Of a stretch of DNA of 37,302 nucleotides, positions 9,075-17,933 are shown in pieces. The notes under the pieces are model-generated. The model ran no database searches, was not told the DNA's origin, and saw only the letters and a program-made list of their open reading frames with translations. Positions within the stretch are counted from its first letter, which is position 1. The number at the start of each line of letters is the position of its first letter. A program made the translations under genes and the position numbers. The DNA is taken from contig JAUIBK010000032.1 in the NCBI GenBank assembly GCA_030428205.1, positions 1 through 37,302 of the forward strand, in the 5' to 3' direction. This DNA is from a bacterium (GTDB taxonomy: Bacteria > Bdellovibrionota_C > UBA2361 > RFPC01).

Positions 9075-9875
9075 GTGATGAAACACCAAGAGGCAACAAA
9101 GAAAAGCAAGCTCAAGCGTATTGAGCTAAAAGAGCGCCTCTACCGTCGCCGCTATGTCATTCCTAATTTGGTTACCTTGGCCAACATGTTTTGTGGGTTT
9201 CTGACAATTATCTACGCATCTTCTGACAGGTTTGAAAAAGCAGCCGTAGCTATTGGTATTGCCATACTCTTAGATGGGCTTGATGGTCGTGTTGCTCGCC
9301 GTCTTAATGCAACCTCTCCCTTTGGTGTCGAATTTGATTCGTTCTCAGATCTCGTTTCTTTTGGGATAGCCCCTTCTCTGTTGATGTACTTCTGGTGTTT
9401 TCAGGAGTTGGCGGACGAATTTGGGGTTCTTGTTTGCTTTCTCTTTGCTTTGTGTGCCGCAGGAAGACTAGCTCGGTTTAATATTGAGTCAGAGACGTTA
9501 TCTTCTTTTTCGGGGCTCCCTACCCCTGGCGCCGCCGGACTTGTTGCCGCAGTGGTTCACTTCTTCCCTCGCTTCGAGGAGTCTTACAGCCATGTGGCTA
9601 TTGGGACAGTGCTTGCTCTCAGTCTCGCAGTGCTTATGATCTCTCAGATTCAATTCTTTAGCGTTAAGCGTCTCAAGATGGATAATGTACACTTACCTGC
9701 TCTTGTCTTCTTTGGGGCTGCCATAGGGCTTGTTTGGTATAATTCAGGTATAGGGTTTTTAACGATCGCCCTTCTCTATGTGTTGAGCGGGCCTCTTGGG
9801 GCGCTTCAGCGAAAGGTTAAGCGACAACCTTTCGATAGCGACAAGGCTGTTAAGCAAGTTCAGAAGATATCGTAG
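9075..9875 (+). CDS. pssA: CDP-diacylglycerol-serine O-phosphatidyltransferase
   Basis: Makes phosphatidylserine from CDP-diacylglycerol and serine at the inner membrane, the precursor of phosphatidylethanolamine. The CDP-alcohol phosphotransferase signature is intact: DGLDGRVAR, then eight residues, G, three residues, D, three residues, D (about residues 68-93). The N-terminus is basic (KLKRIELKERLYRRRY), followed by NLVTLANMFCGF, typical of the membrane-bound PssA type, and by several membrane helices. Length (~266) is normal. The start may be GTG at 9075 or the ATG right after it at 9078. It converges with the pmtA-like gene 15 bp downstream; together they could carry the route to phosphatidylcholine (inference). 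Confidence 0.9.
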   Translation: MMKHQEATKKSKLKRIELKERLYRRRYVIPNLVTLANMFCGFLTIIYASSDRFEKAAVAIGIAILLDGLDGRVARRLNATSPFGVEFDSFSDLVSFGIAPSLLMYFWCFQELADEFGVLVCFLFALCAAGRLARFNIESETLSSFSGLPTPGAAGLVAAVVHFFPRFEESYSHVAIGTVLALSLAVLMISQIQFFSVKRLKMDNVHLPALVFFGAAIGLVWYNSGIGFLTIALLYVLSGPLGALQRKVKRQPFDSDKAVKQVQKIS

Positions 9876-9890
9876 TCTGACAGAGTTCTT

Positions 9891-10562
9891 TTACTGCGCA
9901 TTGAGTAGTTTGATGGTATGCACATCGATTGGCAAGAAATTAAGCCAGATCCGATTTTTTTGGATCTCATGTGTAGAGAGGAGCTTCGAGAGATACGAAT
10001 CGAGCTGATGAAATCGCGCTCTTCGTTTTGAGAGAGAGAAAATTTTACTTAAAGCGCGGATTCCAATGTACTCGTAGTAGGTGAGTACAGTTGATTCGTG
10101 TGAGAGATTTCGTAGTTTTGTAAAAATCTCATCAGTGAGCTCAACGGTAAAATTGAGAAAGGGAAGAGAGCAGATAATAACATCGAATGGCTCTTGAGTT
10201 TGAAGCTCTTGGATATACCCTTCAAAGAAAGAGATTCTTGATGAGTGTTGAGCATACAGAGGAGAGTTGTCGAGACGTTTTTGAAGCTGGTCCGCAAAGT
10301 TCGCGTTGACCTCACAGATGGTAAGAGAGTCCTCGGGTTGTAAGAGAGGTAAGATTTGAAAAGTAACCGCGCCAGTTCCAGCACCAACCTCAAGAATTCG
10401 TTTCGGTGCGCGGTTGCCTTCAAGGGGATGACACATTGTTTTAGCCGCAATGGACGATGTTGAACAAACTGCGCCTGTCGTATGGAATTCTTTTAGAAAA
10501 CCTCGGAAAAATTCAATATTACGAGCTAACATCTTAAGCAAAGAGCTCCCAGTTGTATTCAC
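9891..10562 (-). CDS. PmtA-like phospholipid N-methyltransferase (class I SAM methyltransferase)
   Basis: A 223-residue SAM methyltransferase. Motif I RILEVGAGTGAVT is at residues 55-67, an acidic ribose-binding residue at about 84 (CEVNANF), and CSLPFLNF (about residue 131) fills the place of motif IV, where PmtA and rRNA-dimethylase relatives have related patterns. The N-terminus (FFRGFLKEFHTTGAVCSTSSIAAKTM, read in two halves) resembles the membrane-binding start of rhizobial/Rhodobacter PmtA enzymes, which methylate phosphatidylethanolamine to phosphatidylcholine. Its place beside pssA supports a lipid role. A KsgA-like or other methyltransferase is the main alternative. No adjacent psd is present. 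Confidence 0.7.
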   Translation of the reverse strand: MNTTGSSLLKMLARNIEFFRGFLKEFHTTGAVCSTSSIAAKTMCHPLEGNRAPKRILEVGAGTGAVTFQILPLLQPEDSLTICEVNANFADQLQKRLDNSPLYAQHSSRISFFEGYIQELQTQEPFDVIICSLPFLNFTVELTDEIFTKLRNLSHESTVLTYYEYIGIRALSKIFSLSKRRARFHQLDSYLSKLLSTHEIQKNRIWLNFLPIDVHTIKLLNAQ

Positions 10563-10670
10563 GATCGAAAAAAACTACTGTCGCATACAGCAAGGTAGTA
10601 TGAGAAGATTCGATATCCGCGAAAGATACCATCTGAAAATCAGATTGTCATATATGTGGGGCTATGAGCT

Positions 10671-12299
10671 ATGGGCCTTAATCGACTAGAAAAATTGAGC
10701 TGTTTCGACAGGAAGAACGCTTTTTGTGTCGATCTGAGCCACTTGGCTATTGAGCCTGAAGACCTCGACGCTCTTGCGGGTTTGGCACAAAAAGCCCTCG
10801 CTGAGATGCGAGCTCTTGAAGGTGGCCAGGAGGTCAACACAGACGAGGGTCGCCAAGTCGGTCATTACTGGCTGCGAGCACCAGAGCTTGCCCCGCAAAA
10901 GGAGTACACCGAAGACATTCGTCGGGTTCAAAAAGACATTGAGCATTTCTGCTCTCAGGTGCATTCGGGAGCTATTGCTCCTGAACGTGAAAGGTATTTT
11001 CGATATCTTCTCGTTGTAGGAATCGGCGGATCTGCACTTGGCCCACAATTTCTCTATAACGCGTTTCGCTCTGCACACCAGAAGATGCCAACGTGGTTTT
11101 TTGATAACACCGATCCTGATGGGTTTGCGACGACGCTCTCTGAAATACCTAATTTGGCAGAGACGCTTGTGGTTGTTATCTCAAAGTCTGGAGGAACGAG
11201 AGAAACGGCAAATGGGATGAAGATCGCCCAAAGAGCGTTTTCTACTGTTGGTCTGAGCTTTGCGCGTCACGCTGTCGCCGTTACTGGAGAGGGTAGTCTT
11301 CTTGATTCGTATGCAAAGGAGCAAAAATGGATATCTCGTTTTCCACTCTGGGATTGGGTTGGAGGGCGTACGAGTGTCTCAGGTGTCGTTGGCCTGCTTC
11401 CTTTAGGTCTTCAAGGAAGTGATACAAAATCATTTCTTGAGGGGATGGCTCATATGGATGAGCTCACAAGAGGTGATTCGTACTCTTCTAATCCAGCGCT
11501 GCTGCTTGCTCTTGGTTGGTATAAAGCCACAGGAGGAAAAGGCGAAAAAGCTATGGTCGTTTTGCCCTATAAAGATAGGCTTCTGCTGTGCTCAAGATAT
11601 CTTCAGCAACTTGTTATGGAGAGCCTCGGAAAGGAGTCTGACCGCAAAGGCAAAATTGTCCACCAAGGGATAACTGTATACGGCAACAAGGGGTCGACGG
11701 ACCAGCATGCCTATATTCAACAGCTGCGCGAAGGCTTAAACGATTTTTTTGTGACCTTCCTTGAGGTATATCGTGATGTCTCAGCGCTCTCTGACTATCA
11801 CGTAGCTCAAGAGGACGCGCAAGTTGCGCTCTCGTCTCTTGTTTCAGAAGAACTCTCAGACGAAATGAATGCCGGCGACTATCTTGCAGGGTTTCTACAC
11901 GGTACACGCAAGGCACTCTCAGAAAATAAGAGAGAAAGTATTACTATCTCGCTTCAAGATGTTACCGAGTATTACGTCGGAATGCTCCTAGCTCTTTTTG
12001 AGAGAGCTGTTGGCTTTTATGCAAGCTTCGTTGATATCAATGCCTATCATCAGCCGGGAGTTGAAGCGGGGAAAAAAGCTGCAGCTGAAATCTTGGTGTT
12101 GCAACATAACCTTCTTTCTACACTCCATCGGAAGCAACGTGCGATGACTGCTCACGATCTTGCTAGCGAGATTGGTGGCGTTGACGAAGTGTTAGTGTAC
12201 CGCTTGCTTGCGCGACTCGCCGAAAATGGCAGAGTAACACGTGTCGCAGGTTCCGGGAACTTTGTGAGTGATACGTTTCATATGATTGAGAATACCTAG
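10671..12299 (+). CDS. pgi: Glucose-6-phosphate isomerase with C-terminal winged-helix-like extension
   Basis: Interconverts glucose-6-phosphate and fructose-6-phosphate. SIS-type phosphate-binding features are clear: VVGIGGSALGPQ at about residues 114-125, SKSGGTRET at about 171-179, and the catalytic segments ESLGKESD and GSTDQHAY, with the catalytic Lys in GVEAGKK near residue 465. After the normal PGI fold there is a tail of about 60 residues (HDLASEIGG...VYRLLARLAENGRV...) that reads as a winged helix. Cyanobacterial/plastid-type PGIs, about 530 residues long, carry a similar tail. The ATG has no strong ribosome binding site. The downstream transporter starts one base after this stop, so the two are cotranscribed. 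Confidence 0.95.
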   Translation: MGLNRLEKLSCFDRKNAFCVDLSHLAIEPEDLDALAGLAQKALAEMRALEGGQEVNTDEGRQVGHYWLRAPELAPQKEYTEDIRRVQKDIEHFCSQVHSGAIAPERERYFRYLLVVGIGGSALGPQFLYNAFRSAHQKMPTWFFDNTDPDGFATTLSEIPNLAETLVVVISKSGGTRETANGMKIAQRAFSTVGLSFARHAVAVTGEGSLLDSYAKEQKWISRFPLWDWVGGRTSVSGVVGLLPLGLQGSDTKSFLEGMAHMDELTRGDSYSSNPALLLALGWYKATGGKGEKAMVVLPYKDRLLLCSRYLQQLVMESLGKESDRKGKIVHQGITVYGNKGSTDQHAYIQQLREGLNDFFVTFLEVYRDVSALSDYHVAQEDAQVALSSLVSEELSDEMNAGDYLAGFLHGTRKALSENKRESITISLQDVTEYYVGMLLALFERAVGFYASFVDINAYHQPGVEAGKKAAAEILVLQHNLLSTLHRKQRAMTAHDLASEIGGVDEVLVYRLLARLAENGRVTRVAGSGNFVSDTFHMIENT

Positions 12300-12300
12300 T

Positions 12301-14628
12301 ATGACCTTTGACGCGGTTCTTGTCCTTGTTCTTCTCGTTGTTCTTGTTTACCTCTTTCTGACAGAGAAGTTCCCTGTTGATTTGACGGCCTTGGCTGGGC
12401 TGATGATCTTTGTTTTGCTCGGCTATGTCTCTTTTGATCACGCTTTTAGCGGGTTTTCTTCTACTGCTGTTATTACGATGATAGGCACCTTTTTTCTCGG
12501 TGCAGCCCTCCGCATCACAGGTGTGGCCGAGCAAACGGCAGCGTTTGTTAATCGAGTTGTTGGAAGTAGGGAGCTTTTCAATATTGTTGCCGTGATGGCT
12601 CTTGGAGCTGTGCTCTCTGCGTTTATGTCGAACGTGGCAGCAACCGCTCTCCTTCTTCCTGCTACGGTAAGTATTGCTCACCGAGCTGATATTTCTCCAA
12701 GTCGTCTTCTCATACCACTCTCTTTTGCTACTGTTCTTGGTGGCTCAATGACCATCATCGGTACGATGCCGAATATTCTTATCTCTGAAATTATGCGCGA
12801 AAAAGGGCTAGAGCCGTTTGAGTTTTTTGACTTCACTCCTTATGGTCTTGCCCTTGTCTTTGTTGGTATCCTTTATTTTGTTGTCACGCGAGGGCGTCGT
12901 TTACCAGAAAGAGAGGCCTCAAAACGGAGAAAAGGAAAGCGTGATCTTAAGAGTGTCTACCGACTTACCGAGCGCCTCTTTTCTCTACGCGTGCCAACTG
13001 GCTCGGCTGTAGTAGGAAAGACCCTCTCTGATCTTAAGTTTGGGACAGCACTTGACGCTCATGTGGTAACCGTATTGCGGGGAGATAAACGGGTTTTTGC
13101 TCCTACCGCCGGGGAGGTGCTTCGTGAAGGAGACCTCCTCCTTGTACGTGGAAAGCTAGCTGAGTTGAGAAGGTTGCTGCGTTTTCGTGGAGCGGGGATT
13201 CGACAGGTAAGTGCTCAATTTGCTGCTCGCGCATCTCTACGTTACGAAGCGAGATCGTTTGCCATTAAAGATGCTCGTTGGGAAGGGGCTCATCTTCGAG
13301 AGCTCAAGCTTCGTCAGAAATATCGTGTGATTGCAGCTGTTCTTGAGCGAGAAGAGAGTTTTCGAGCTGATCGTATTGCAGATGAACCTCTTGCTATTGG
13401 AGATCGTATCCACATTCTTGGCTCAACGGAAGAGTTTGAGGAGATGGAAAAGAGTGGTTTGGTCCTCGAGCCCTCTTCGATCAATATTACAGAGTATCTC
13501 GCTAGCCACGCCTTTTCGCTTGATGTGAGCTCTGAAAGCCCACTTGTTGGGACTCCCCTCAAAGAGAGTCAGATTGTCGGGCTTCTTGACCTTAATCTTC
13601 TTGGCTTGCTTCGGGAGGATGAGGGAGGGTTACTGCACTCAGAAGAAGATGAAATTGTTTCTGGTGACACCTTAATCTTTGTTGGGGAGCGTGCATTTAT
13701 GCGTGGTCTTGTTCAACTTGGCGAACTCGAAATTGAGTCCACCAACGTTGACTCTGAGATAGAATCTTCTGAGGTTGGTATTGTCGAAGCCATTCTTTCG
13801 CCTCGTTCAAAGCTTATCGATAAAACCATTCGTGACATTAATTTTAGTGATAAGTATGGCTTTCACTGTCTTGCACTCTGGCGAGAGGGGCGACCAATTC
13901 GCTCTCGTGTTGCGCGAGAACCGCTCCATTTTGGAGATGCGCTTTTGCTCAGAGGCCCACGTCGTAAGATACAAGTCCTTGCGCAAGATCCAGATTTTGT
14001 CGTACTCACTGATGAAATTAAGAAAGCGAAGCGAGAGGGGAAAGCTCCCGTTGCGCTTGGAGGGTTGTTGCTCACTATTTTCCTTGCAGCGTTTCAGATC
14101 TTTCCAGCACATATTGCAACCTTTGCTGGTGCGACGTTTGTAGCGCTCTTTGGAGCGATTCAAATGCGTGAAGCATACCGTGAGGTTGAATGGCGAGTTA
14201 TTTTTCTTGTTGCTTGTCTTATTCCGATAGGGAATGCTGTAGGTGATGTTGGGCTCGTTGCGTTAGCCGCTGAATCGTTGTCGCACAGTGTAGGGGTTCT
14301 AGGACCAATTGCTATCTTAATTGCCTTCTCTCTTCTTTCAAGCTTGCTCAGCCAGACACTTGATGGAACACTCACAATAGTTCTCCTTGCTCCTATTACT
14401 ATTGAGGCTGCCACGTCGCTCGGCATTAGTCCTTATCCGCTTCTCATGGCAGTTGCTATTTCTGCCTCTATTGCCTTTCTAACTCCCTTTAGTCACAAGG
14501 CTCATTTGCTGGTAATGGGGGCAGGTGGGTACCGAGCCCGTGATTATTTTACGGTGGGGCTTCCGGTAACGATACTTGCGTTTGCAGCCTTGTGGGTGGT
14601 TGTGCCGCTTATCTTACCGTTTCATTAA
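12301..14628 (+). CDS. SLC13/DASS-type permease with four RCK_C (TrkA_C)-like repeats
   Basis: About 775 residues. The first ~200 contain membrane helices with the hairpin motif MSNVAATALLLP typical of the DASS/arsenite-permease superfamily; the last ~190 form a second helical block with the mirrored SQTLDGTLTIVLLAP. Between them sit four cytosolic RCK_C-like units (starting near SLRVPTGSAVVGKT, YEARSFAIKDARWEG, FSLDVSSESPLVGT and EAILSPRSKLIDKT). Relatives often have two such units. Substrate may be sulfate, dicarboxylate or another anion; the sequence does not decide. ATG at 12301 follows the pgi stop by one base; a TTG at 12286 would overlap pgi but lacks a ribosome binding site. Confidence 0.85.
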   Translation: MTFDAVLVLVLLVVLVYLFLTEKFPVDLTALAGLMIFVLLGYVSFDHAFSGFSSTAVITMIGTFFLGAALRITGVAEQTAAFVNRVVGSRELFNIVAVMALGAVLSAFMSNVAATALLLPATVSIAHRADISPSRLLIPLSFATVLGGSMTIIGTMPNILISEIMREKGLEPFEFFDFTPYGLALVFVGILYFVVTRGRRLPEREASKRRKGKRDLKSVYRLTERLFSLRVPTGSAVVGKTLSDLKFGTALDAHVVTVLRGDKRVFAPTAGEVLREGDLLLVRGKLAELRRLLRFRGAGIRQVSAQFAARASLRYEARSFAIKDARWEGAHLRELKLRQKYRVIAAVLEREESFRADRIADEPLAIGDRIHILGSTEEFEEMEKSGLVLEPSSINITEYLASHAFSLDVSSESPLVGTPLKESQIVGLLDLNLLGLLREDEGGLLHSEEDEIVSGDTLIFVGERAFMRGLVQLGELEIESTNVDSEIESSEVGIVEAILSPRSKLIDKTIRDINFSDKYGFHCLALWREGRPIRSRVAREPLHFGDALLLRGPRRKIQVLAQDPDFVVLTDEIKKAKREGKAPVALGGLLLTIFLAAFQIFPAHIATFAGATFVALFGAIQMREAYREVEWRVIFLVACLIPIGNAVGDVGLVALAAESLSHSVGVLGPIAILIAFSLLSSLLSQTLDGTLTIVLLAPITIEAATSLGISPYPLLMAVAISASIAFLTPFSHKAHLLVMGAGGYRARDYFTVGLPVTILAFAALWVVVPLILPFH

Positions 14629-15032
14629 AGTCCCAATTGATGAGCCAATAGATCCACCGTGAGAGCCTCCGGGTTATCAAGTGTTTCGTCAGACAACGCA
14701 ACGTTTCTAGCCATTTCTATGATATGTTGCCTTTGCTCTTCGGTGAAGTTTTCTTTCACTACGTCAAGAAACTCTTCTACCCGGTAGAGGGATTCTTTGC
14801 TCTGTGCGATGCTCATGAGCTCGTTAGAATCTTCCTTTGAAAGGTCAAACTCTTTGGTAAGCAGACGAAAAAGCTTATCTGTTTCCATGCAGAGCACATT
14901 GTCGTCAGCTTGAATGACTTGCCAAAGAAGTGCGGTTACAGCAAATCGAATATGCTCAGAAGTAACTGTGCCATTTTTGTCATACTTGAGAGGTGCTCTG
15001 TCTTGAAAAAAGTCTTTGAGGGCTTCAAACAT
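14625..15032 (-). CDS. TerB-like (tellurite-resistance/DjlA N-terminal type) helical protein
   Basis: 135 residues from the ATG at 15032, which has AAGGAG 7 nt upstream; longer starts reaching into the carboxypeptidase gene are not credible. The all-helical core (HIRFAVTALLWQVIQADDNV, then ETDKLFRLLTKEFDLS, then FTEEQRQHIIEMARNVALSD) has the acidic ADD/E-x-x-x pattern of TerB family proteins, which may bind metal. The role outside tellurite operons is unknown. It lies 10 bp after the M32 carboxypeptidase gene, probably in one transcript with lpxB, and its 3' end overlaps the convergent transporter by 4 bp. Confidence 0.75.
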   Translation of the reverse strand: MFEALKDFFQDRAPLKYDKNGTVTSEHIRFAVTALLWQVIQADDNVLCMETDKLFRLLTKEFDLSKEDSNELMSIAQSKESLYRVEEFLDVVKENFTEEQRQHIIEMARNVALSDETLDNPEALTVDLLAHQLGL

Positions 15033-15042
15033 TTGTTTCTCC

Positions 15043-16530
15043 TTACAAATCGAACTTGTCTTTGAGATAAGATACAAAGGGCTTCTCACAAAGCGCGTCG
15101 CCAGAGAGCTTGTTGGCAAGCTCGATACCGGTAAAACGTCTACCTTGAGTATGAACGTGCTCGCGGAGCCAGTTGAGGGGATAGCTAAAGTCACCACGCT
15201 CGAAGTCGCTCTCAAAATCAGCGCGCTCTGAAAGCATCACATCACGCATAATACCTGAATAGAGATTCCCCAGAGCATAGGTTGGAAAGTATCCAAACCC
15301 TACCCCATACCAGTGCACATCTTGGAGTACTCCGACAGCGTTTGAAGGAACATCGAGGCCGAGATGTTCTTTATACTTCGCATTCCAAGCGTCTGGCAGC
15401 TCTGCTACTGCGAGGTTGCCGTTAAAGAGCTGCTCTTCGAGCTCAAGACGGATGACCACATGTAATGAATATGTCACCTCATCAGCATCGACGCGGATAA
15501 ACGAGGGGTGAATTCCGTTGAGCTGTTGCCAAATGTGTTCGGGAGAGCTCTGGGCGTGTTCTTCAGGAAAATATTTATCGAGAATGCTGTAGAGGTAATG
15601 TGCAAATGGCTTGCTTCTTCCAAAGATGTTCTCAAATATTCTCGATTGTGATTCGTGAATACTCAAAGACACGGCTTCGCCCATTGGTGTTCCTGCCCAT
15701 TCATCAAGAAGTCCCTGTTCATAAACAGCGTGTCCTGCTTCGTGGAGGACTGTGAGAATACTTGAAAGGTAGTTGGCCTCGTTGTACCTGGTGGTAATTC
15801 GTTTATCTTTTCTGCCGAGCGTTGTCATAAATGGGTGTGGAGCGCTATCGAGTCGCCCTGAGTCAAAGCAGTAGCCTATCTGAGAAGCGAGGTGTTTACA
15901 GAGCTCTTCTTGCTTTTGTAGGCAAAAAGACTCTGTTTTTGGTGAAGTTTCGGGACACTTCTCAAGGAGTACAGGGAGCATCTCTTTGATGGCTTTTGCT
16001 AGAGCTAAAAGTGGAGGTTGTATAGCAGAAAGAGTTGAGCCCTGCTCAAAATCATAAAGGAGTGCGTCATACGGAGTCTCTGTATAGCCAACAAGCTCAA
16101 TCTTTTCTTTTGCAAGGTCGATGTTTCGTTCTAAAAGAGACTGAATGGCAGAAAAGTCATCATTCTTTTTAGCTTCAACCCAAGCCGTGTAGCACTCAGC
16201 AGCGGCTTTAGCCACGCGAGCAACGTATTCTTCTGGGAGTTTTGCTTCGCGCTCAAGTTCAATTTTGGTTTCACGGATATTTACTTGATCTGGCTCGCTT
16301 AAGGTGTCAAGCGAGTTGTGCAGCTCAGATACGATACGATGAAGCTCGGGATCCGTTTTCTCTTTGTGAACAAGGGTGCTTAAGAGTTCGAGTTGATTGG
16401 CTCGATCGGCTGCTCCTTGTGGAGGGAGGTTGACCTGCTGGTCCCAATCAAGGAGTGCTGAAACGGAGCGGAGACGAAAGAGTGTCTCCATGCGAGATCG
16501 GTACTGTGAGAGGAGTTCTGTTGCGTTCAT
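15043..16530 (-). CDS. M32-family metallocarboxypeptidase (carboxypeptidase Taq type)
   Basis: A 495-residue zinc (or cobalt) carboxypeptidase, the usual length. The zinc motif HEAGH is at residues 263-267, the third ligand Glu at about 293 in IHESQSR, and the family motif IRVDADEVTY follows near residue 345. No signal peptide, so it is cytoplasmic and probably trims peptides. Its ATG overlaps the lpxB stop (ATGA at 16527-16530), so the two are coupled, although no functional link between lipid A synthesis and peptide turnover is known; this is likely a convenience operon. Confidence 0.93.
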   Translation of the reverse strand: MNATELLSQYRSRMETLFRLRSVSALLDWDQQVNLPPQGAADRANQLELLSTLVHKEKTDPELHRIVSELHNSLDTLSEPDQVNIRETKIELEREAKLPEEYVARVAKAAAECYTAWVEAKKNDDFSAIQSLLERNIDLAKEKIELVGYTETPYDALLYDFEQGSTLSAIQPPLLALAKAIKEMLPVLLEKCPETSPKTESFCLQKQEELCKHLASQIGYCFDSGRLDSAPHPFMTTLGRKDKRITTRYNEANYLSSILTVLHEAGHAVYEQGLLDEWAGTPMGEAVSLSIHESQSRIFENIFGRSKPFAHYLYSILDKYFPEEHAQSSPEHIWQQLNGIHPSFIRVDADEVTYSLHVVIRLELEEQLFNGNLAVAELPDAWNAKYKEHLGLDVPSNAVGVLQDVHWYGVGFGYFPTYALGNLYSGIMRDVMLSERADFESDFERGDFSYPLNWLREHVHTQGRRFTGIELANKLSGDALCEKPFVSYLKDKFDL

Positions 16531-17717
16531 GCTTTACCTTGCAATAGAGAGTAAGCGAGATGGGCTACCCGTTCACCTGCACTCTTGTACTGTGCAAGCT
16601 CTCCCAGGCTATCACGCTCAGTGAAAAGGGAAACAATATTTCTTAATGCTTCTTTTCTTGAGGAGCTATAGGCAGAGTCGAAGAGGAGTTTTTCAGCCTC
16701 TTGGGCGATAACCTTTTTCGTCACAGATCGTTGAATGAGTTCCTTTACGGTGTTTTCGTGTATGACATTGACGAGTGAGTATTGTTTGAGGCTTACAAAA
16801 GAGCGAACAATAACTTCACTCAGAAGAGGAGCTTTGTAGATCATGGTAAATGGCAGATCGCAAAAAGCTGCTTGAAGATTCGACGTGCCGGATTTGAGAA
16901 TGCCCGCGTCAGCTAACTGCATTGCTTCGATGGATTTCTCTGACACGATGTGGAGTTGTGATAGAGGAGAGACTTTCTGGCGTAGCTCGGGTGTGTCGAT
17001 GTGTGAGACAAGGGGTAAGATCGCATGCGTCTCAGGGTGTTTTTGTTGTAAGAGGGAGAAGCCGTCAAGCATGGGGTCGAGATGTGCTCTGATCTCTTTC
17101 TTGCGACTTCCAGGCAGGAGGGCAAGGAGAGGAGCATTGAGAGGGATTTCGAGTTCGTTTCGTAATTGATCTTTCCTTTCTTGTGAGAGACGCCGAGTTT
17201 CAAACTCAGCAACAAAGGGATGGCCAACATAGTGAGCATGCCCGTATCCACGCTCGCTGTAGTATTGGGGCTCAAAGGGAAAGATACAAGCAAGGCAGTT
17301 TACGTATCGCTTTACATTCTTAATCCGGCCAGGCCTCCATGCCCAAACGGATGGCGAAACGTAAAAGAGCACAGGTATTCCAAGAGAATGTGCATATTTT
17401 GCCAAGCGGAAATTGAAATCTTGATAATCAATAAGAATAAGGAGATTGGGTTTCCATGTAGCGAGGAGCGTTTTCATATCGCTTAAGGCTCGAAGGATCT
17501 TAGAAGCGGAGCCTAATACCTCCCCAAAGCCCATAACGGAAGCACTTGTCTCTGAGTCAACAATCGTATCAACACCTACTGCTCGCAGGTGCTGTCCCCC
17601 CATACCTCGAAAAGTGCACTCAGGTTCTCGTGCAAGAAGTGAGGTGACCATTTGAGCGGCGTGCTCATCTCCAGAGAGTTCTCCCGCGCTCATTGCAATC
17701 TTCCATCCGTTTGCCAT
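16527..17717 (-). CDS. lpxB: Lipid-A-disaccharide synthase
   Basis: Joins UDP-2,3-diacylglucosamine and lipid X to form the lipid A disaccharide at the cytoplasmic face of the inner membrane. A 396-residue GT19 enzyme with the N-terminal signature SAGELSGDEHA (residues 10-20), FRGMGG at about 36-41, VMGFGEVL near 61-68, the membrane-associated PSVWAWRPGRIKNV near 126-139, and LLPGSRKKEI near residue 203. Its presence is good evidence for an outer membrane with lipopolysaccharide or lipooligosaccharide. No other lpx genes are adjacent; lpxA, lpxD and fabZ, its usual neighbours, are absent. Confidence 0.96.
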   Translation of the reverse strand: MANGWKIAMSAGELSGDEHAAQMVTSLLAREPECTFRGMGGQHLRAVGVDTIVDSETSASVMGFGEVLGSASKILRALSDMKTLLATWKPNLLILIDYQDFNFRLAKYAHSLGIPVLFYVSPSVWAWRPGRIKNVKRYVNCLACIFPFEPQYYSERGYGHAHYVGHPFVAEFETRRLSQERKDQLRNELEIPLNAPLLALLPGSRKKEIRAHLDPMLDGFSLLQQKHPETHAILPLVSHIDTPELRQKVSPLSQLHIVSEKSIEAMQLADAGILKSGTSNLQAAFCDLPFTMIYKAPLLSEVIVRSFVSLKQYSLVNVIHENTVKELIQRSVTKKVIAQEAEKLLFDSAYSSSRKEALRNIVSLFTERDSLGELAQYKSAGERVAHLAYSLLQGKA

Positions 17718-17818
17718 TACGCAAGATGGTGAAGTAAAATGAAGAAGGATTCAACCTGTGATGAGAAACAATAATGGATCGAGGTGTTTTTGAAATCATA
17801 GCATTTTTATGTTTTTGA

Positions 17819-17902
17819 TTTTAACGCGAAGGCCGCGAAGTACGCGAAGCAAGAAATTTCAGATACTTACCCTTCGCGTACTTCGCGGCCTTCGCGTTAA
17901 AA
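17819..17902. repeat. Intergenic palindrome of 9-bp units, copy 1
   Basis: A perfect 31-bp inverted repeat (17819-17849 and 17872-17902) with a 22-nt spacer. Each arm is three tandem 9-bp units: ACGCGAAGG, CCGCGAAGT, ACGCGAAG(N). It sits between the start of lpxB and nadD. The same design recurs at 24570-24641. As RNA it would be a long hairpin; it could end transcription or act as a mobile REP-like element. Confidence 0.9.
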
Positions 17903-17933
17903 ATGTTCAAGAAGACCCCATAGGAAACCCGTG

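Noticed and set aside
14625..15215. Long start for the TerB-like gene reaching into the carboxypeptidase
   Set aside because: The first 61 residues are low-quality out-of-frame sequence of the M32 gene; ATG 15032 has a proper AAGGAG.
17819..17902. CRISPR array for the 9-bp or 6-bp repeats
   Set aside because: No spacers of constant length; the repeats are contiguous and arranged as inverted arms.
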